DNA of 64,000 bases, taken from positions 124,001 to 188,000 of the forward strand of contig JACATO010000319.1 in NCBI GenBank assembly GCA_018389105.1, written 5' to 3'. The position numbers and the translations under genes were made by a program. Under the pieces are notes generated by a model. That model was not told the DNA's origin. It worked only from the letters and a program-made list of their open reading frames with translations, and did not search any database. Shown piece by piece: positions 48,131-62,000 of this stretch. Each line of letters starts with the position of its first letter. Within the stretch, counting starts at the first letter, position 1. Source of the DNA: Nautilus pompilius. Lineage: Eukaryota > Mollusca > Cephalopoda > Nautilida > Nautilidae.

Positions 48131-51100
48131 TACAGAGTGGCCAGCCAAGAGATAAGTGAGTGATAATGAAATCAATTACAAAATTTGCCAATGATGCAAA
48201 CTAGAAAGGCATTTGATTGCCTAATTTGGCTTATGTTTCCATAGTTACAGGACTGAAGTTTATTCAAATTATCCTATGAAGAATGCATTAACAACAATAA
48301 ACACAAAGAGCATAAGATTTGCATATATATTTTAAAATATGTTCTTAATTACTTTTTTATTTTTAAAAATAGATTGGAAATGCACTCTCTGACAATGTTT
48401 TAGAATTTTCTGCCCCTCTGACTAACCATCTAATCACCTAGCATTAATGGGTGCTGCTTTCTAATAGCATATCATTTTAGACTGTCTAGTTACTATTAAC
48501 AATCAAACCATATCTAACTGCACAAAATAAAAAAAAAAACCCAAATGCCAAGGTGCTATGTCAAATGTTCAATGAATATGGTGCCTTCTTTATTACCTTG
48601 CCAGAAATAAAAATAAAAATGGATACATGCTAAATGTGGCTTAGCTTAGCTTCTACAGTGCCACAAAAAGCCATTGTAGCTTAGAGAACTACCTATTAAT
48701 TTGATTTTAGGCTGATTTCTGCTATCACAATCAACAAAAAACCCTGCTGATTGATTCCATTCATTTACAATTCTATTGCTTAAAAAAAATTTTTTTTTTT
48801 GAAATTCGATTACCAAGCCATGCTGATAATTGAGCCAATTATGGATTCTCAATTTTAATTACAGAAAGCCAAAAGAATTTAACTCTCTCTACCATAATTA
48901 TTTTTGAAAACTATCAGATCTCCCCTCAAATCTCTGATACAGATTTTTTACATGGAAACATTCTTGTGAATATAACAAGCTGAATTTTTTCTAATATCTC
49001 AGTTATCAGCAACTAAATATATATTCATTCTGAAAACACAAAACGTTTTGGTCATTACAAGATGGCTAACTAAAACTAAAGAATGGAAAGTTTTGGCTAT
49101 GTATTATTCGCAGAAAGTATAGAAGGTACATTCAGGCATTCTCTATCACCTTTAGTAGTAGCTATACCAGTGAACCAATATTTCAGTGATCTTTTCCAGT
49201 CACCATCATCAAGACTTAGTCCTGATCTTATTTAAAATGATCCCTTCCACATTATGAATCATGTTTTCCTAAATCTTTCACCACTACATTATTTAATTTA
49301 TACCTATATCATGCAGAGTATACAACATAGGTATATCATTATGAAATTAAATAATAATCATAATAAAGTTTATACATAGCTGCTCCATGAAATTTTAGAA
49401 ACTAACACCAATGATGATTTTAAAAAAAAAACAGGAAAGTATGTCACTTACAATTTTATACATACATGATAGTTCTAAACATGACTGATCATCCACAACT
49501 ATTTACAGTGGCTCACTAATTTAAATAACAGATTTACTAAAATGTAAACCTCCCTGCACTTTAATGCATAATTTTTTTTTTTCCTTTAGCCATGATATTT
49601 TAAGATACACAAGTACATAATAACTGTATGCACGGCTAAGTTTCTCCTCAAAACATCTATAAATAATTAGAATTTCCTCCCTCCCACCAAAAAATACAAT
49701 AATAGATGTAATGTATGTGTGTTTATTCCCTACATAGCTTTTAAAAGAGGATCAGATTTGGCATGTGAGAGAGAGAGAGAGAGACTGGCTTCATACATTT
49801 TTTCTCTTTATTTCATTTATATAAAATACAAAAACAATGTTAATTAAGTTCATCTTAAGTACTTAAATAATAATTACCAAAAAAATTATATTTAGTTCAT
49901 TTCAAGAGAGGAATTTACAATATGGCCCATTTGGAAGTTGTATCAGTCTTCCAGGGATACAGTAGGCGTTAACAGTAAACGCTAGAACCATCAGCATATC
50001 CATCTGGGTATCAAATACTAAGGTTTTCCAGCCTCAAGCAGTAAAACACAAAGGCATTCTGTTTGACTGCATGGCATTGCACAAACCAGAAAAGAAAAAA
50101 AAGTGTAGCAGATGGTGGTGTTTAGTTCAAGATAATTAAAATTAGTTTGGCTCTGATTTTTCTAAGCTAGCAATATTGTGTGCCTGTATAGTTTAACTAT
50201 AACCAACAAAGAAAGCCTGGTCAACGCTGAAGATTACAAAATAGATCTATTCATTTTTAATTAGATGTCTAAAATATAATCACGAGGATAATCTTTGTTA
50301 ACAAGTCTGCAATATTCATCCTAACAAGAACCTGCTACATATCAGTAGTTTTAAAAACATAGAAATATGCAAGTAAGAAACACCAGTGTTGTATCTTTAA
50401 GGATATTTAAGGCTGCTGTCTAAATCAACTATTTCTTTCTTAATCAATGCTTTTTATGCAATAATTTACTGTAAATAAATATTACAAACATATAAGCTCT
50501 GGTATGTGAATAGATAAAGAATTACAGCTAAATAAGTAAAAAAAAGTTGTTTCTAAACAGTTTTAGGAATTGTCAAAGATGTGAAAAAGTTGAAATATTG
50601 CATGGAAATCTGTCTGCCAACTACTAATAATATTGCACTATATACTACTAAAAAAAAAACAAACACACAAAATTTTAAAGAAATATATTTTGATAATAAA
50701 AAGGTTTTCTAAATTTCCATTCTTTTTGCCAGACCAAAATAGAGTGGGATTTACCTATAAAATTCCCCTTGAGTCAACAGAGTACCACCAAATTTGTTCA
50801 AAGACTTAGAAGATCCCCACATGCAGAACTCCTAATTTAAAGAATGAAAGGGAAAAAAAATCAGAAAACTTCCTATCTAACAAAATATATTAACCCTATC
50901 TGTGAGCATTTAAAACCCAACCCACATTCTAGTTCTGCTGGCACGTAGCAGCAAACATGCCATGGAGAAGAGACCTCTTACCATGCATTTAAGGAAATTC
51001 AATGGTTGTTTACATTTCTCTTAAAAACTACAGGCTAACTTTAAGCTAAAAGAAATTTCAGAGTCCAATTCCAGAATGAAACTTCTGATCTCCTAATGTA

Positions 51101-52019
51101 TTGTATAGTATTTTTTTTTTTTTTCTTATTCTGAAATATCATAATAAATCTGGATAAATAAGTGCTGCTGTAAAGGTCTCTTCAATGCTTTTTGAAAAGC
51201 ATGCTACTAATCTACAAGGCAACTTTGAGCAATGGTGCTTTCCAATAATTTTTTCACCTTAACTGAATATGGAAAAGCTAATTGTGGTAACAACTTAGTG
51301 AAGCATATCACTGTTTGTATTGATTCCCCTCAGCAAAGTCAACTGATTTAGCTTGAGCAGTAATGGTAAGAAGCCATAATAGTAATAAATTTAATTTGGT
51401 ATGGTAAAGTAAAGATAGTAGCTTTCTTTTCAGTTCTCTAATAGTATTGCACTACAAATCTTTTCAATTACATCTCACTGAATAATACACAATGAACTAA
51501 TAATACATCTAATTTATGGATGATATCAGTTCCTAACATGCAAACACCCCTTCAGTAAAATTAAAATAGTGTCATGTCTTCAACATAAAATTTTTACGGA
51601 TTATACACTTGCACTAAGGGGTTATCATTACCTGGCAAAATAAAAATTTTAAGACATGTGAAAGATTTATAATGTATTGCATTAGATCTGAATTTCAATA
51701 TTTTTGTTTCTGAAAAGTACATCTATTTACTACTTCAACCTAAACACTCAAAAAAAAAAAAAACAACTTATCTAAAGTGTTTTAAGAAAACTTCAAATCT
51801 GAGCAAGCCTGAATGCCTTGATTTATAGGTCCAGGTCATTAAACTTTCAAGAGACTTAAAAGAAAAATAAGCAAAATTTCCAACTTATATATAACTACTT
51901 ACATCCTTTTTTTTCCTTCTTCAGTGCTTTGCCATAATAATTTGGTAACCTATTATTACAGTATATTCATTTGTTATGGAAAACAGAGAGAGAGAGAGAG
52001 AGAAACAAACAATAGGGTA
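48131..52019. other. Intron-like DNA, no gene seen
   Basis: Nearly 4 kb of A+T-rich sequence with GA microsatellites at about 49769-49784 and 51986-52002. No exon, RNA gene or element end identified. Confidence 0.5.
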
Positions 52020-53040
52020 GTATTCTTTATGTTAGTTCCTGGTGGAGCTACCATTTATAGTACAAAAAGGCTTTACCCTGCTGGCAATGAATCATTGGTC
52101 TAGGTTCTCCCATATCCACATGAGAGCTTTCTATAATTTCATCATATCCACAGGATACTGATAGGCTACTCCCAGCTGCTGATTCAGATACTCCCACAGG
52201 TGCTCAATCAGATTCATATCAGGGTTTAGGGGTACCCAAAGTTGTTGTTGATATTGTCTTGATTCTTCTTCCAGACTATAATCATACAAGAGGTGGGACA
52301 TGTATCACCACCGTCCTGAAGAATATGGGAAATGAATCGGTATACCTTTTTGGAATAATGGTATAGATATCTTTAAAATAGCAACCTATCTAGCAGAGTT
52401 GACATTGTTTTTCCACCATGCCAGATTGCAACTCATACCCTGATACTCCAGCCTTCTTATCTGACTAAGAGCTAAAGATATAGGGGTTGACGGTCAAGTG
52501 AGACTTCCAGACAAAGACTGAATGAAGAAAAATTATATGCTGTTAGTACTTGAAGATGTTGCCAAATATTTATTCTAACAAGAGAAAGTAGGGTTTATTT
52601 ACATACTATACAAATTTGTAGCCAAAACAGTGAAGGTGACATTGGACCATTCTTTGGCACATTTTTGTTCCACGAGCAATGGCAACAAGAGAATCTTCAT
52701 GGAGTGTGTGCTTGTAGCAAGTAATGGGATGTTCTTGTTATGGTATCACTGTCAAGGCTAGATTACTTTTCTGCAGCAGTGACATTCATTCACCTCTTTA
52801 ACTCTGCAATAATATTGGCCACTATTTCCCAAATGTTAAAATCTTTGGCAATCTGTCACTGTCACTGACTATGGTCATGCTCTAAATGGGTTATAACACA
52901 ATCTTGGGTAAACAGCTATACTGTAAAATCCACATGTATTCTGACACAGTGATAGTGTACCCTGATCTCTGCCCACCCAGACATCCAATATATACAAAAT
53001 TACCCTGAGATGTCTACATTTTGGTCAGCTACATTTATTT
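52020..53040 (-). mobile_element. Decayed Tc1 (DD34E) transposon
   Basis: Minus-strand Tc1 fossil. The clearest piece, near 52155-52235, reads NPDMNLIEHLWEYLNQQLG, the third catalytic region (family SPDLNPIEHLWxxL) with its glutamate intact. Upstream codons (to about 53040) keep the length of a Tc1 transposase but not a readable frame. Termini are lost. Confidence 0.75.
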
Positions 53041-55147
53041 ATAGGGTGCCAAATTAATATGGCAGGGCACTATGTATCTATTTCTAATAAATAGAATATA
53101 AAGCAAATGCTACTGCTACAGATTTTTGTAACCCAATTGTTACAAGGTCATTAAATGTGCTACATAGTTATTTTAGGAACTGACTGTCTCTAGCAACAGC
53201 CTAAGATAAGCACCTCTATATGCTAATATCTCAAACTGATAGTCTCTAGTAAAACAGCAGCAGCAAGATTTTTACAATCAAAGAAACAACAAATTACATT
53301 TATGCCAATCATGGTAGTTCCACTGAACCTTTAAAAAATCTCAATGTATGTAAATGCAGAGGTAAGGTCCTTCCAAGTTAGTAAAGAAAACATCTATACT
53401 TAGATAAATTCTGAGAGAGAGAGAGAGAGCTGACATTTCTGAAATAATTATTACTGGAAAGAATAAAAAAGAAAAACATTATGTATATTTTAGTATCAAA
53501 CATGCACATACTTACAAACCAACCATCAAGTATCAAGATTTATAAGGATATAACCCTAGAAGTGTTTCTATTAACATATAGGTGAATGATTTGGGAAAAA
53601 AATAATTTAGCACCCATACTTTTTAGCGTTATTTAATACATGAAAACAGAATTTTAAAAAAACCATGCTTTTGAGAGTAAAGAAAGAAAATTGCCCATCA
53701 ACCTAATCAGGATCAGACAAATCCCATACATAAGAAAGACGATGTGTTAATGTAGAAAAAAAAATGGGTGAGAACAAACCAGGTAAAGCAGTTCTAGGTA
53801 TGCAGGTAAAACAGCTGAGGAATCAATCAACTGGTAAAGTAAAAAAAATAATTATGCTACCACAGTACATCAGCATTGTAGAACACAATAACAATGATGA
53901 TAATGTACCTAGAAATAGCTTTCTGAAAGATTAGATTAGTAATAAAACTAACAACACTTTTATTTATTGTACTAATTTTTCTTTTATACTTTTGTAAATA
54001 AAAAAAAAATAAACAACATGTTAATCTGGCACTACATACATAAGCGATACAGCTAAAGAGCCTATTTCCCAAAAAAAAAAAACAGGTTCCTTAGGTAGAC
54101 AATTAAAAAATATACATAAATATATTATTATTATTATTGAATATCTTAGATTTAAAAATTATTGTGACCCTTTAAGAGACAAAGGATCATTTTGTCCCAA
54201 TGCATCACAGACTTCCTTGCTCGTTCCCACCATGTGTATTGTTTATTTAGATTTGTATATTTATTAAATATGTATGATTCATATATTAATTTTAAAGCTA
54301 CTAGTCAATTATTAGATAATTAATATCAACATTTACTGATCGAAGACACCTACAATCTACAGATGTAAACTGTGTAGAAATGATTTCAAAAAATACATTG
54401 AACTCTAAAGAATTTAAGGTCACCACTTAAAAATAAGGTCAGTCAGTTGTAAACACACAAATTTGTTTCCAGAGCTTAACTTTTTTTTTTTTTTCAATGA
54501 ATAAATTTTGAAAACTATATACAAGGATTTTATTTCAAACTACTAATTTTAAATAAAATAATTTTTTAACCAAGTCTGGAAAACCTGTCACTAAAGTTTT
54601 ACCGAATTACGCCTTTTATTTTCTTCATGCTTTGTAGTTCTCTCATCAACCAAGTGATAGCACACAGATTTATTGCATGATGTTTGGCACAGAATTCAGA
54701 AATATTTCCTGGAGTTTTACGATGCTACCGGATGAATGGTCATGTAGTTTAAATTTAACATGTGAACAACAAATTTAAGCAAATTTAGTCCGATGCCATT
54801 TCCATTAGTCCATTTTCAGTATAAATACATAGTTGAAGCTCAGAGTTAGGTTAAGTACTTATTGTACTACTGGACCAGCCTGCTAACATCAAATCCTGTT
54901 TGACCTAAGAAACTACCTTAAATTTAAAAAAAATTTAAAATTTGAAATTTCTTGTTATTTTAATGTATAGATAATTCAAAAATAAAAACACCAATATTAT
55001 GGCGGCTTTAAATATCCTTTCCACTGAAAGCACACCATACACCAATGATAAGAAAGTAATTTTTTACTGTAGTAGTAGCTTGTTATATTTGAAACATACT
55101 ACCTGCTATTTAGACAGCAACTTCAGCACATGAACAACGGTCTAGTG
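53041..55147. other. Intron-like DNA, no gene seen
   Basis: A+T-rich. GA microsatellite near 53413-53428 and a T run near 54480-54495. A patch at 54160-54240 is less A+T-rich but has no recognisable content. Confidence 0.5.
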
Positions 55148-55451
55148 CCGTGGTTCCCAACCTTTTCGGACTCGTGGACCTTTTCCTAATACTCAAAAGA
55201 CCTGTGACCCCCTGCTACACTTCCACAATTGAAAAAAATCAAAGAATAAATTTAGCAAAAAAATCATATAAATAAGAGTTTTATTTGAATTTTTGTATAC
55301 TTTTTTCTGGGAAAAAGTGCGTCTTATAAGCCAGCAAATACGGTACATATAAGCAAAACAAATATATATTCACAAACAGTTTCTTGATTCAGTCATACAA
55401 CAAAGATTGGAGCTTCCAGGGTTCCGCGACCCCCCTGGTTGGGAACCACTG
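55148..55451. mobile_element. hAT-type MITE
   Basis: A 304-bp non-coding element. Ends CCGTGGTTCCCAACC and the complement of CAGTGGTTCCCAACC; 8-bp duplications GTCTAGTG (55140-55147) and GTCCAGTG (55452-55459) differ at one base. Subterminal GACCCCC/CGACCCCCC arms resemble those of the 42973-43615 element, which could have supplied the transposase family. Confidence 0.85.
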
Positions 55452-55459
55452 GTCCAGTG

Positions 55460-55812
55460 GACTACATTCCAAGTCCACTTTTTTTTCCTTTAACCACAAA
55501 CTCCAAATCACTTACACAACTGATATTGCCCCCTTTTTTTCTTATAAAAAATTTAATATCCTAAGATGTAGCCACAGTCATTGCAGTAGCAAAAATTGAC
55601 ATCATATGACCTTAAAAATTTAAAGACCAAAACTCTAATTCTAGGTTTTTAAAATCAGAAGCTTGTTACATATATATGCATGCAGTTTAAGAAGAAAAAA
55701 AAAATATATACAATATTATCAACAGAGACATCATAGCTTAGAAAGACTATTCCAGACCAGGACTAAAATTGCTGCTTTTTTTGCTTTTCTATATTTTGTG
55801 CACACGTGCGCG

Positions 55813-55859
<47 letters not shown>

Positions 55860-57025
55860 GAAGTCAAAAAAGTAGTGTTTTCCTAAGGTTCACAGTTTAT
55901 ACCTATCTCATGAACAGGTTTTAAACCGGTGCCATTCATACCTATGTTAAGAAAGTTTTTTCTTCTTATTATTGTACGTCTCCTTCAATACTATTTCACT
56001 CACATTTGCAAAGAATTTACTTTTTGGTTTTAGCTTCTGCAATACAAAGTGCTGTTACAGTAATGATTAGATACTACCAACAGATCCTGGATGTATCTAG
56101 CTAGATTTATGTTGAGAAAAGCTACTAACAAAGACAGCTGAACACATTGCCCTTTGGCAGAAAAGCCTGGGCTCAACTGGGTAAATTGTGATTATCTACA
56201 TAGTTGGCTGACCTCTAAGTTCTTGCAGACATTTGAACATCTAAAATTCAAGGTTCAAAAGTACATAAGCAAACAAAAAATTTCATGAACCACAAAAAAG
56301 CAATAAGCTTTCTGTTTGTAAATATGCTAATTAATCAATTGGCCAATTATTTGGCTTCATAACAATGAATGGAAAACTGTTATCTTTTTATTTAGAACTA
56401 ACTAGAATATTACTCGTGTGTGTTTTCCACATTACACAAAGTTTCAGCAACAAATCAATTTATCCACATAACTAGGGCCATCAATCTGGCTTGAAGTTAG
56501 AGAGAAAGAAGCTGAAGATGATAAATCCCATAGGTGATTCCCCCCATTCCTCAACCCAGGCTTGATGTCCATGAACATAATTAGGTGAAAATCAAAACAT
56601 AAAGAGTAATATTGGTCTACAAACAGAATTCAAAATTGTACATTTATTAGATTTATGGAACTTAAGTTTATCAAAAGAAAAAAATAAATTGAAAGAAAAT
56701 TTTGTAGCGAAAATTGAGACATTCTAAAGTTTAATGTTAATTAATCAATATAGGCATATCCAGATCCCAGTTAATACATAATTAAGTGAATTTAAAAGCC
56801 AAAATATTAAAAGCATTAGTGTTCTACAAACATAGATTCAAAAATATAATGAAAATTTCCTATTTGAAATCAAAAGCTTAAAGATTTCTAGAAAACTAAT
56901 CAACATATGTAGTCATTTCTAAATCTTTATTAATGCATAACTATATAAAAGCCAGTATTAAAAGTAATACTTATCTACAAACAGATTCAAAATTGAAAAT
57001 TACAAAGATAAGTAAAAAATATAAC
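55460..57025. other. Intron-like DNA, no gene seen
   Basis: A+T-rich apart from the long GT microsatellite at 55815-55855. Confidence 0.5.
55815..55855. repeat. (GT)n microsatellite
   Basis: About 20 uninterrupted units. Confidence 0.97.
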
Positions 57026-59040
57026 TTAATATTTAAAGCTGAAAGCTCTTAAAGTATAATGCAGAAACATCAACATTTTACCACTCTCAGAACAGAGGCA
57101 GTATCTTGTTGGCTCATATATGCATTCACTGGTGCTAAAAGTGGCTTGCTGTCTACAGAAGATGGAGGTGCACATAAATGCATCTGCACCAGGGTTTTCA
57201 GCTTTTTGAAGTAAAAGAGTATTTCCTTTCCACCATAACAAAAGAACTTCATGCCGGAGTAGTTGAAACTAGTTAAGATATTCCTTGGTCTCTCTCTAAA
57301 ACACTAATGTTGTTTGTTTTTTTTTTCTGTTTTAGTTCTAAAGGATCTGAACTTCCTTTCCTGTAGATAAACCAGCAGATTGTTTTCTTTTTCTGTTGCT
57401 ATGCAGTCCAGGAACTGTCACTAGTGATTCAGCAGCTAAAGTTTATGGTATGTCTGGATCAAAGAACTTGTAACAAAGTACTGGGATTGTATTTTTCTTG
57501 GGGATTTACCTAATCTCTTTGTTTTCAATTTTTTTCTATCAATTACTGCCTTATTCTATCCATATTCGTCTTTACTTTAGAACCTCAATTTGAAGCAAGG
57601 GTCTGCAAAAGGAAATACATGGTTTCTAATTTACTAAATATTTATGTAAATGCCTTTGTAAAGTTGTTTTAACTGAACTATAGTTGTGAAGGTTTCTTCA
57701 AAACTAGTATCAGTGGTAAGCTTTATCTGGGAAGAGGTCTATAGCTAAAATTGACAGAATTATAAGGAATGAATGTTGGTGATTTTCTCCCTAACAACTT
57801 GTATCTCTTCAAAAAGCAAAAAAAGACATTAAGATTTTTAGCTAGACTACATTAATACAGACTTAGATATTGGAATATTATGGTCTACTGCATACATCAC
57901 GATTGGATGTATTTGTTTAATATTATGTTCTAGCATGTAATAGTAACTGTTCTAATAGGTGGATATATCATGTAGAAGAAAGAAGCCCATGTTTGGAGAC
58001 CTTCAGTTATTCCTGAAGGCCACTTAACTTTTGAGAGGCAGCAGTAGAATGGTGGAAATAGCTATCTCAATTAATAAAAAGGATATCCTTTATTGTTCAT
58101 TGGCTAAATATGGCATCTTTAATGCACAGTTGTGGAGTATGAGTGAAACAAGATAGTGATGGTAATCTGGTTATTATTAGTAGCATTGTTCCTAAGGATT
58201 AAATAGACCTTATCTAGTACTATTTTGAATGTCTTCAAACCATCCCAAACCTACTTGCTTAAGTGTTTGGCTACATATGATTCTTGAAAGAGAACCAACC
58301 ACATCTAATATGGCTCCATGCCTTTCAAAATCATGTGTTAGTCAATGACCAGTGATACTAAGTGGTGTTGTTCTAGTAGTAGTAGCTGTCCAAAAATGCC
58401 TGTCATCAATGCTATATTTGCCATTTCTTCTTGTGGCAAGTTTTGGGTTTTTTTTGGAAAGCAGGAATGTACATATCTTGGATCACTGTTTGACTGAAAA
58501 TTTATAGTGCAATAAATTATAGTTAGGAAACAAGTTACTGAGTAGCTTTCTAACTCCAACATCTGTAACAACTGAGTAAGGCTCCTATTCTTTGGTGTAT
58601 GGATGGTTGTGTGCGCAGCTAAAAAATCTTTAATAATCCACAGCATTTTCTTGTCAAGGGATTCCTTCTTAGTCATTTGTTTGCCTGTGTTCTTCAAGTT
58701 TCCTTTTTGCAGCAGCAGCAGAAGTCTTTTCTTTCTGTTGAACTAGTTCTGCATGAATTTCACAGCATGTTTCACCTTTAAATGGTTTATCATATTGATA
58801 GTTGTTAATGACTTTGCATTTTTCCCTTGAAATATTTCTTGACTGCTAACTTGTATTTAGCTTTGATGAAATCTTTCTGAATCACAAAATAATTCCTACA
58901 AAACTTTTTGAAACCAACTGTACCTTTCAAAATATGTCTCTAGGCACTTATCTGAAACAAGACATTGTGGCGGTGGTCAGTCAGCCCGCTATAGTTCTAA
59001 GTCCTAATACCTCAGTTAAACAGCACTAGTCCCAATATTC
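57026..59040 (-). mobile_element. Decayed ZBED-type hAT transposase
   Basis: Minus-strand hAT fossil, of about the length expected for the transposase. N-terminal side: MINHLKVKHAVKFMQN near 58755-58800 is the tail of a BED zinc finger, followed by Lys-rich sequence. NRSLTQLLQMLELESYS and SDPRYV lie near 58480-58580. MANIALMTGIFGQ near 58385-58425 matches the catalytic-core segment IALTTDxWTS of ZBED proteins. C-terminal side (57030-57250): MLWWKGNTLLL and LCAPPSSVDSKPL (in two frames), then KMLMFLHYTLRAF, equivalent to WWKxNxxxFPxLSxLA...CxPxSSVxSER and the final FLxxNLRxF of the hATC domain. The middle is unreadable. No clear terminal repeats were found. Confidence 0.75.
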
Positions 59041-62000
59041 AATTTTTAAAAATAATGACCAATGCAATATAGGTTCTATTAATTAAGTGTTGCAGTGTAG
59101 CTTGCTAATATTTTAAAGGACAATTATTTGAATTAGAAATTCCACATCTACTAACAGATAATATTACTATGAATAAATAAATAGGCATAAAGAAAACAGT
59201 AGAGAGGTTTTCTATATCATGAAAATCAGACTTTAATGTTATACTGGTTGCTTAAAGCGTAATATGCAAAACATATGCATATTTCATAATCAAAACAAAG
59301 TTTTAGATCTATTTTTGCAAAAAAAATTGCTGATATATGAGACCTCACATACTGCAAGAGAATTTACTACTAATAATACACTGATAATTTCTGATTTCAA
59401 CTTTCAAATATTTTTCAAAGTACTATGTATCCGTATGTCTTTTTCTTTTCTTCTTCCATCAAAACTATATATTGGCAAACTGTTGCAATAAATCACATTC
59501 TCAAAGTTTATGGAAAATGAGCAATTATTCAGAGAGTTTTTACTCTTTAATTTTCATTAGCAAAAAAAAAGTTCTATTGTTAAGATCTTGGGCAACTGAA
59601 TAAAATTTGTACACAGCTTCATGGTGCCTTCTATTCCAATGGGAAAGAGGGCAAGTCTGTTGACAGATTTATGAATTTTACTAATTTGCCATTTTGATAA
59701 TCAGCACATCCCTAAATGGAGTACATGTAAACGTCACTCTACACAGTTGTTGTTTTCAAAATACTTCCATTTTTTCAAGCTAAGTTGCACACAATTTCCA
59801 TTAGGTTCTGTGCAAAGTAGTTTGTTAGCAACTTCTATTGTTCACATTTTTCACATCTTAAATTCTAACAAGATCTAAAATTTTTAAAAATTCCAAGATT
59901 AAACACCGACAATACATATTTCAGAATTCTCATCAGATGCTACTAGTTTTCACAAGAAAAAAAAAAATCAAATAAATTATGCTTTGATATATTTTATCCA
60001 TTGAACTATTGTTGAGAAATCTGGTGAACATCTGGAAAAACCATAGCATTTGACATACCTTTTAAATAGTTAGTACAGTAGACTTTGGCTTTCACAGTGT
60101 CTGTTTGAATTCTAAGCTTCGTGTCATTTCCTGACATTCAAGAACAAATGCTTTATTCTAGTTTGCTCATGTAATTCAGTTAAGTGGCTATTTATTGTAA
60201 TCATATGACTGGTTAGAGGAAATAGTCTACAAAAAGAAATACTCTATACTGAGAGAGAAAGGAACACATACAGCGTGAGAGAATAAATCTATATATTGAA
60301 GAATCAGTGATACATTTGAAAACTAAGCCATCCCATCCCTACTACAGACATATTTATATGAATCAACAGTACACTGAGTATTCATTTTTATTTTTTATTT
60401 ACTTTTAAGAAAATCTAAATTAAATTAGAAAAAAATTGAAAATTATCAAACAAGAGGGGCAGATAATAAACTAATTTCTTGCTATGTTTTTTAAAGTTTT
60501 CTCTTTACTACTAGCCATCTTTCTGTAGCATTCATCAATACTTTAAGTCATGTAATAACTTATCTGCTCACCAACTAATAATGCAAGTATCCTAAACTTA
60601 AACTACATATCGTCGTTAACTGTTTCCATAAAAATATTTGCATTCATAGCAAATTGAGAAAACTAAATAAACTAAAAAAAAAAACAACTAAATTTAGACA
60701 TATTTATGGAATTATATTTGTTGTAGTTTTATTGATATTTATTCTTATGCTTCACATACTGCCAGGTCTCAATGATCCCACTGTGTGATTTCATTAATGA
60801 GGCCATCAATAAATTCATGCCCAAGCACACACACACACACACACATTCTAACAACATTACACCTAAAACTGGGTATTTCTTATAAGCTCAAATTGTGTGG
60901 AATCTAATTATCTATCTATTTCTCTCTCACACACACACACCCTTTCACCATCAGTTCTGGGCCTGTTTACAAAGAAATAGTACCCAAATAAATGATGTAG
61001 AAACATTAGATTCTGACACCAATAACATTATAACTTATGCATAAAAAATATACATAATGTGATGGCAACTATAGCAATACATTCCATTGTTAACCCATGT
61101 AAAAGCTGCAAATGATACATATGTATATGCACACACGTGTGCATGGGTGCATGCGTGTGTGTATGAGAGAGAGATTTACTGTATGATGCTTTTTGTTGTT
61201 CTTAAATGGTAAAATAGTCATAAATTTCTGAAATGTAAAAAAAATTATAGGGTTTCACAAAAAAAAAAAAGCTATTCAAGGGAGATAAATCTCCCAAAAA
61301 ATAGAACTAGATAATTAATTTTTTTCCATAGATATGCAACATTTCTAAATCTTACCAGTGTTGGTTTGACAAAGATAATAAGGCAAAGTTCATTTTGTAT
61401 TTCTAGTGCTAAGTTTTACTTTTGAAAGTTCCAATTATATATATATATATATTTTTTTTTTTAATTTACAAAATATGCATGCTTAAACAGTTGTTGAATG
61501 CAAAGTTTAGAATGAGACAAACCTAATTATCAAACATGTTACTGTAACAGTTGTTCACCTATTATTTATATGTGGGATGAGAATACCAAAAACTAACTTC
61601 AAAAAGCCAAAAATATATTTCCAGAGGACTTAGATGATTTCCTTTACTTTTTAAATCATTATTCCAATTACAAAAAAACTGCATCTAACAGTTCATTTTT
61701 AAGAAAGATATCATCTACTTGTTTTCAAACTTCTATTTTGAATATTTGTTACATTTCTCAAATTACCAATTAAAAAGTGTCTGGAAATAGTGAAAATTAG
61801 AAACAATAAAAATGGCTCCATTATGCATTAAATTCATCACTAGAATTTGACATCCATAATAAGCATTCTTAATTAATGATACATCTTCAAACTAAGAGAG
61901 AGATAAAACTTGTTGAACAAAATCACAAAATAAAAAGGAAAGCTTGTTTTCAAGTAATTATAATTCCTTTAAGTAGTGAAAGTATTTACTTTTTGTAAAT

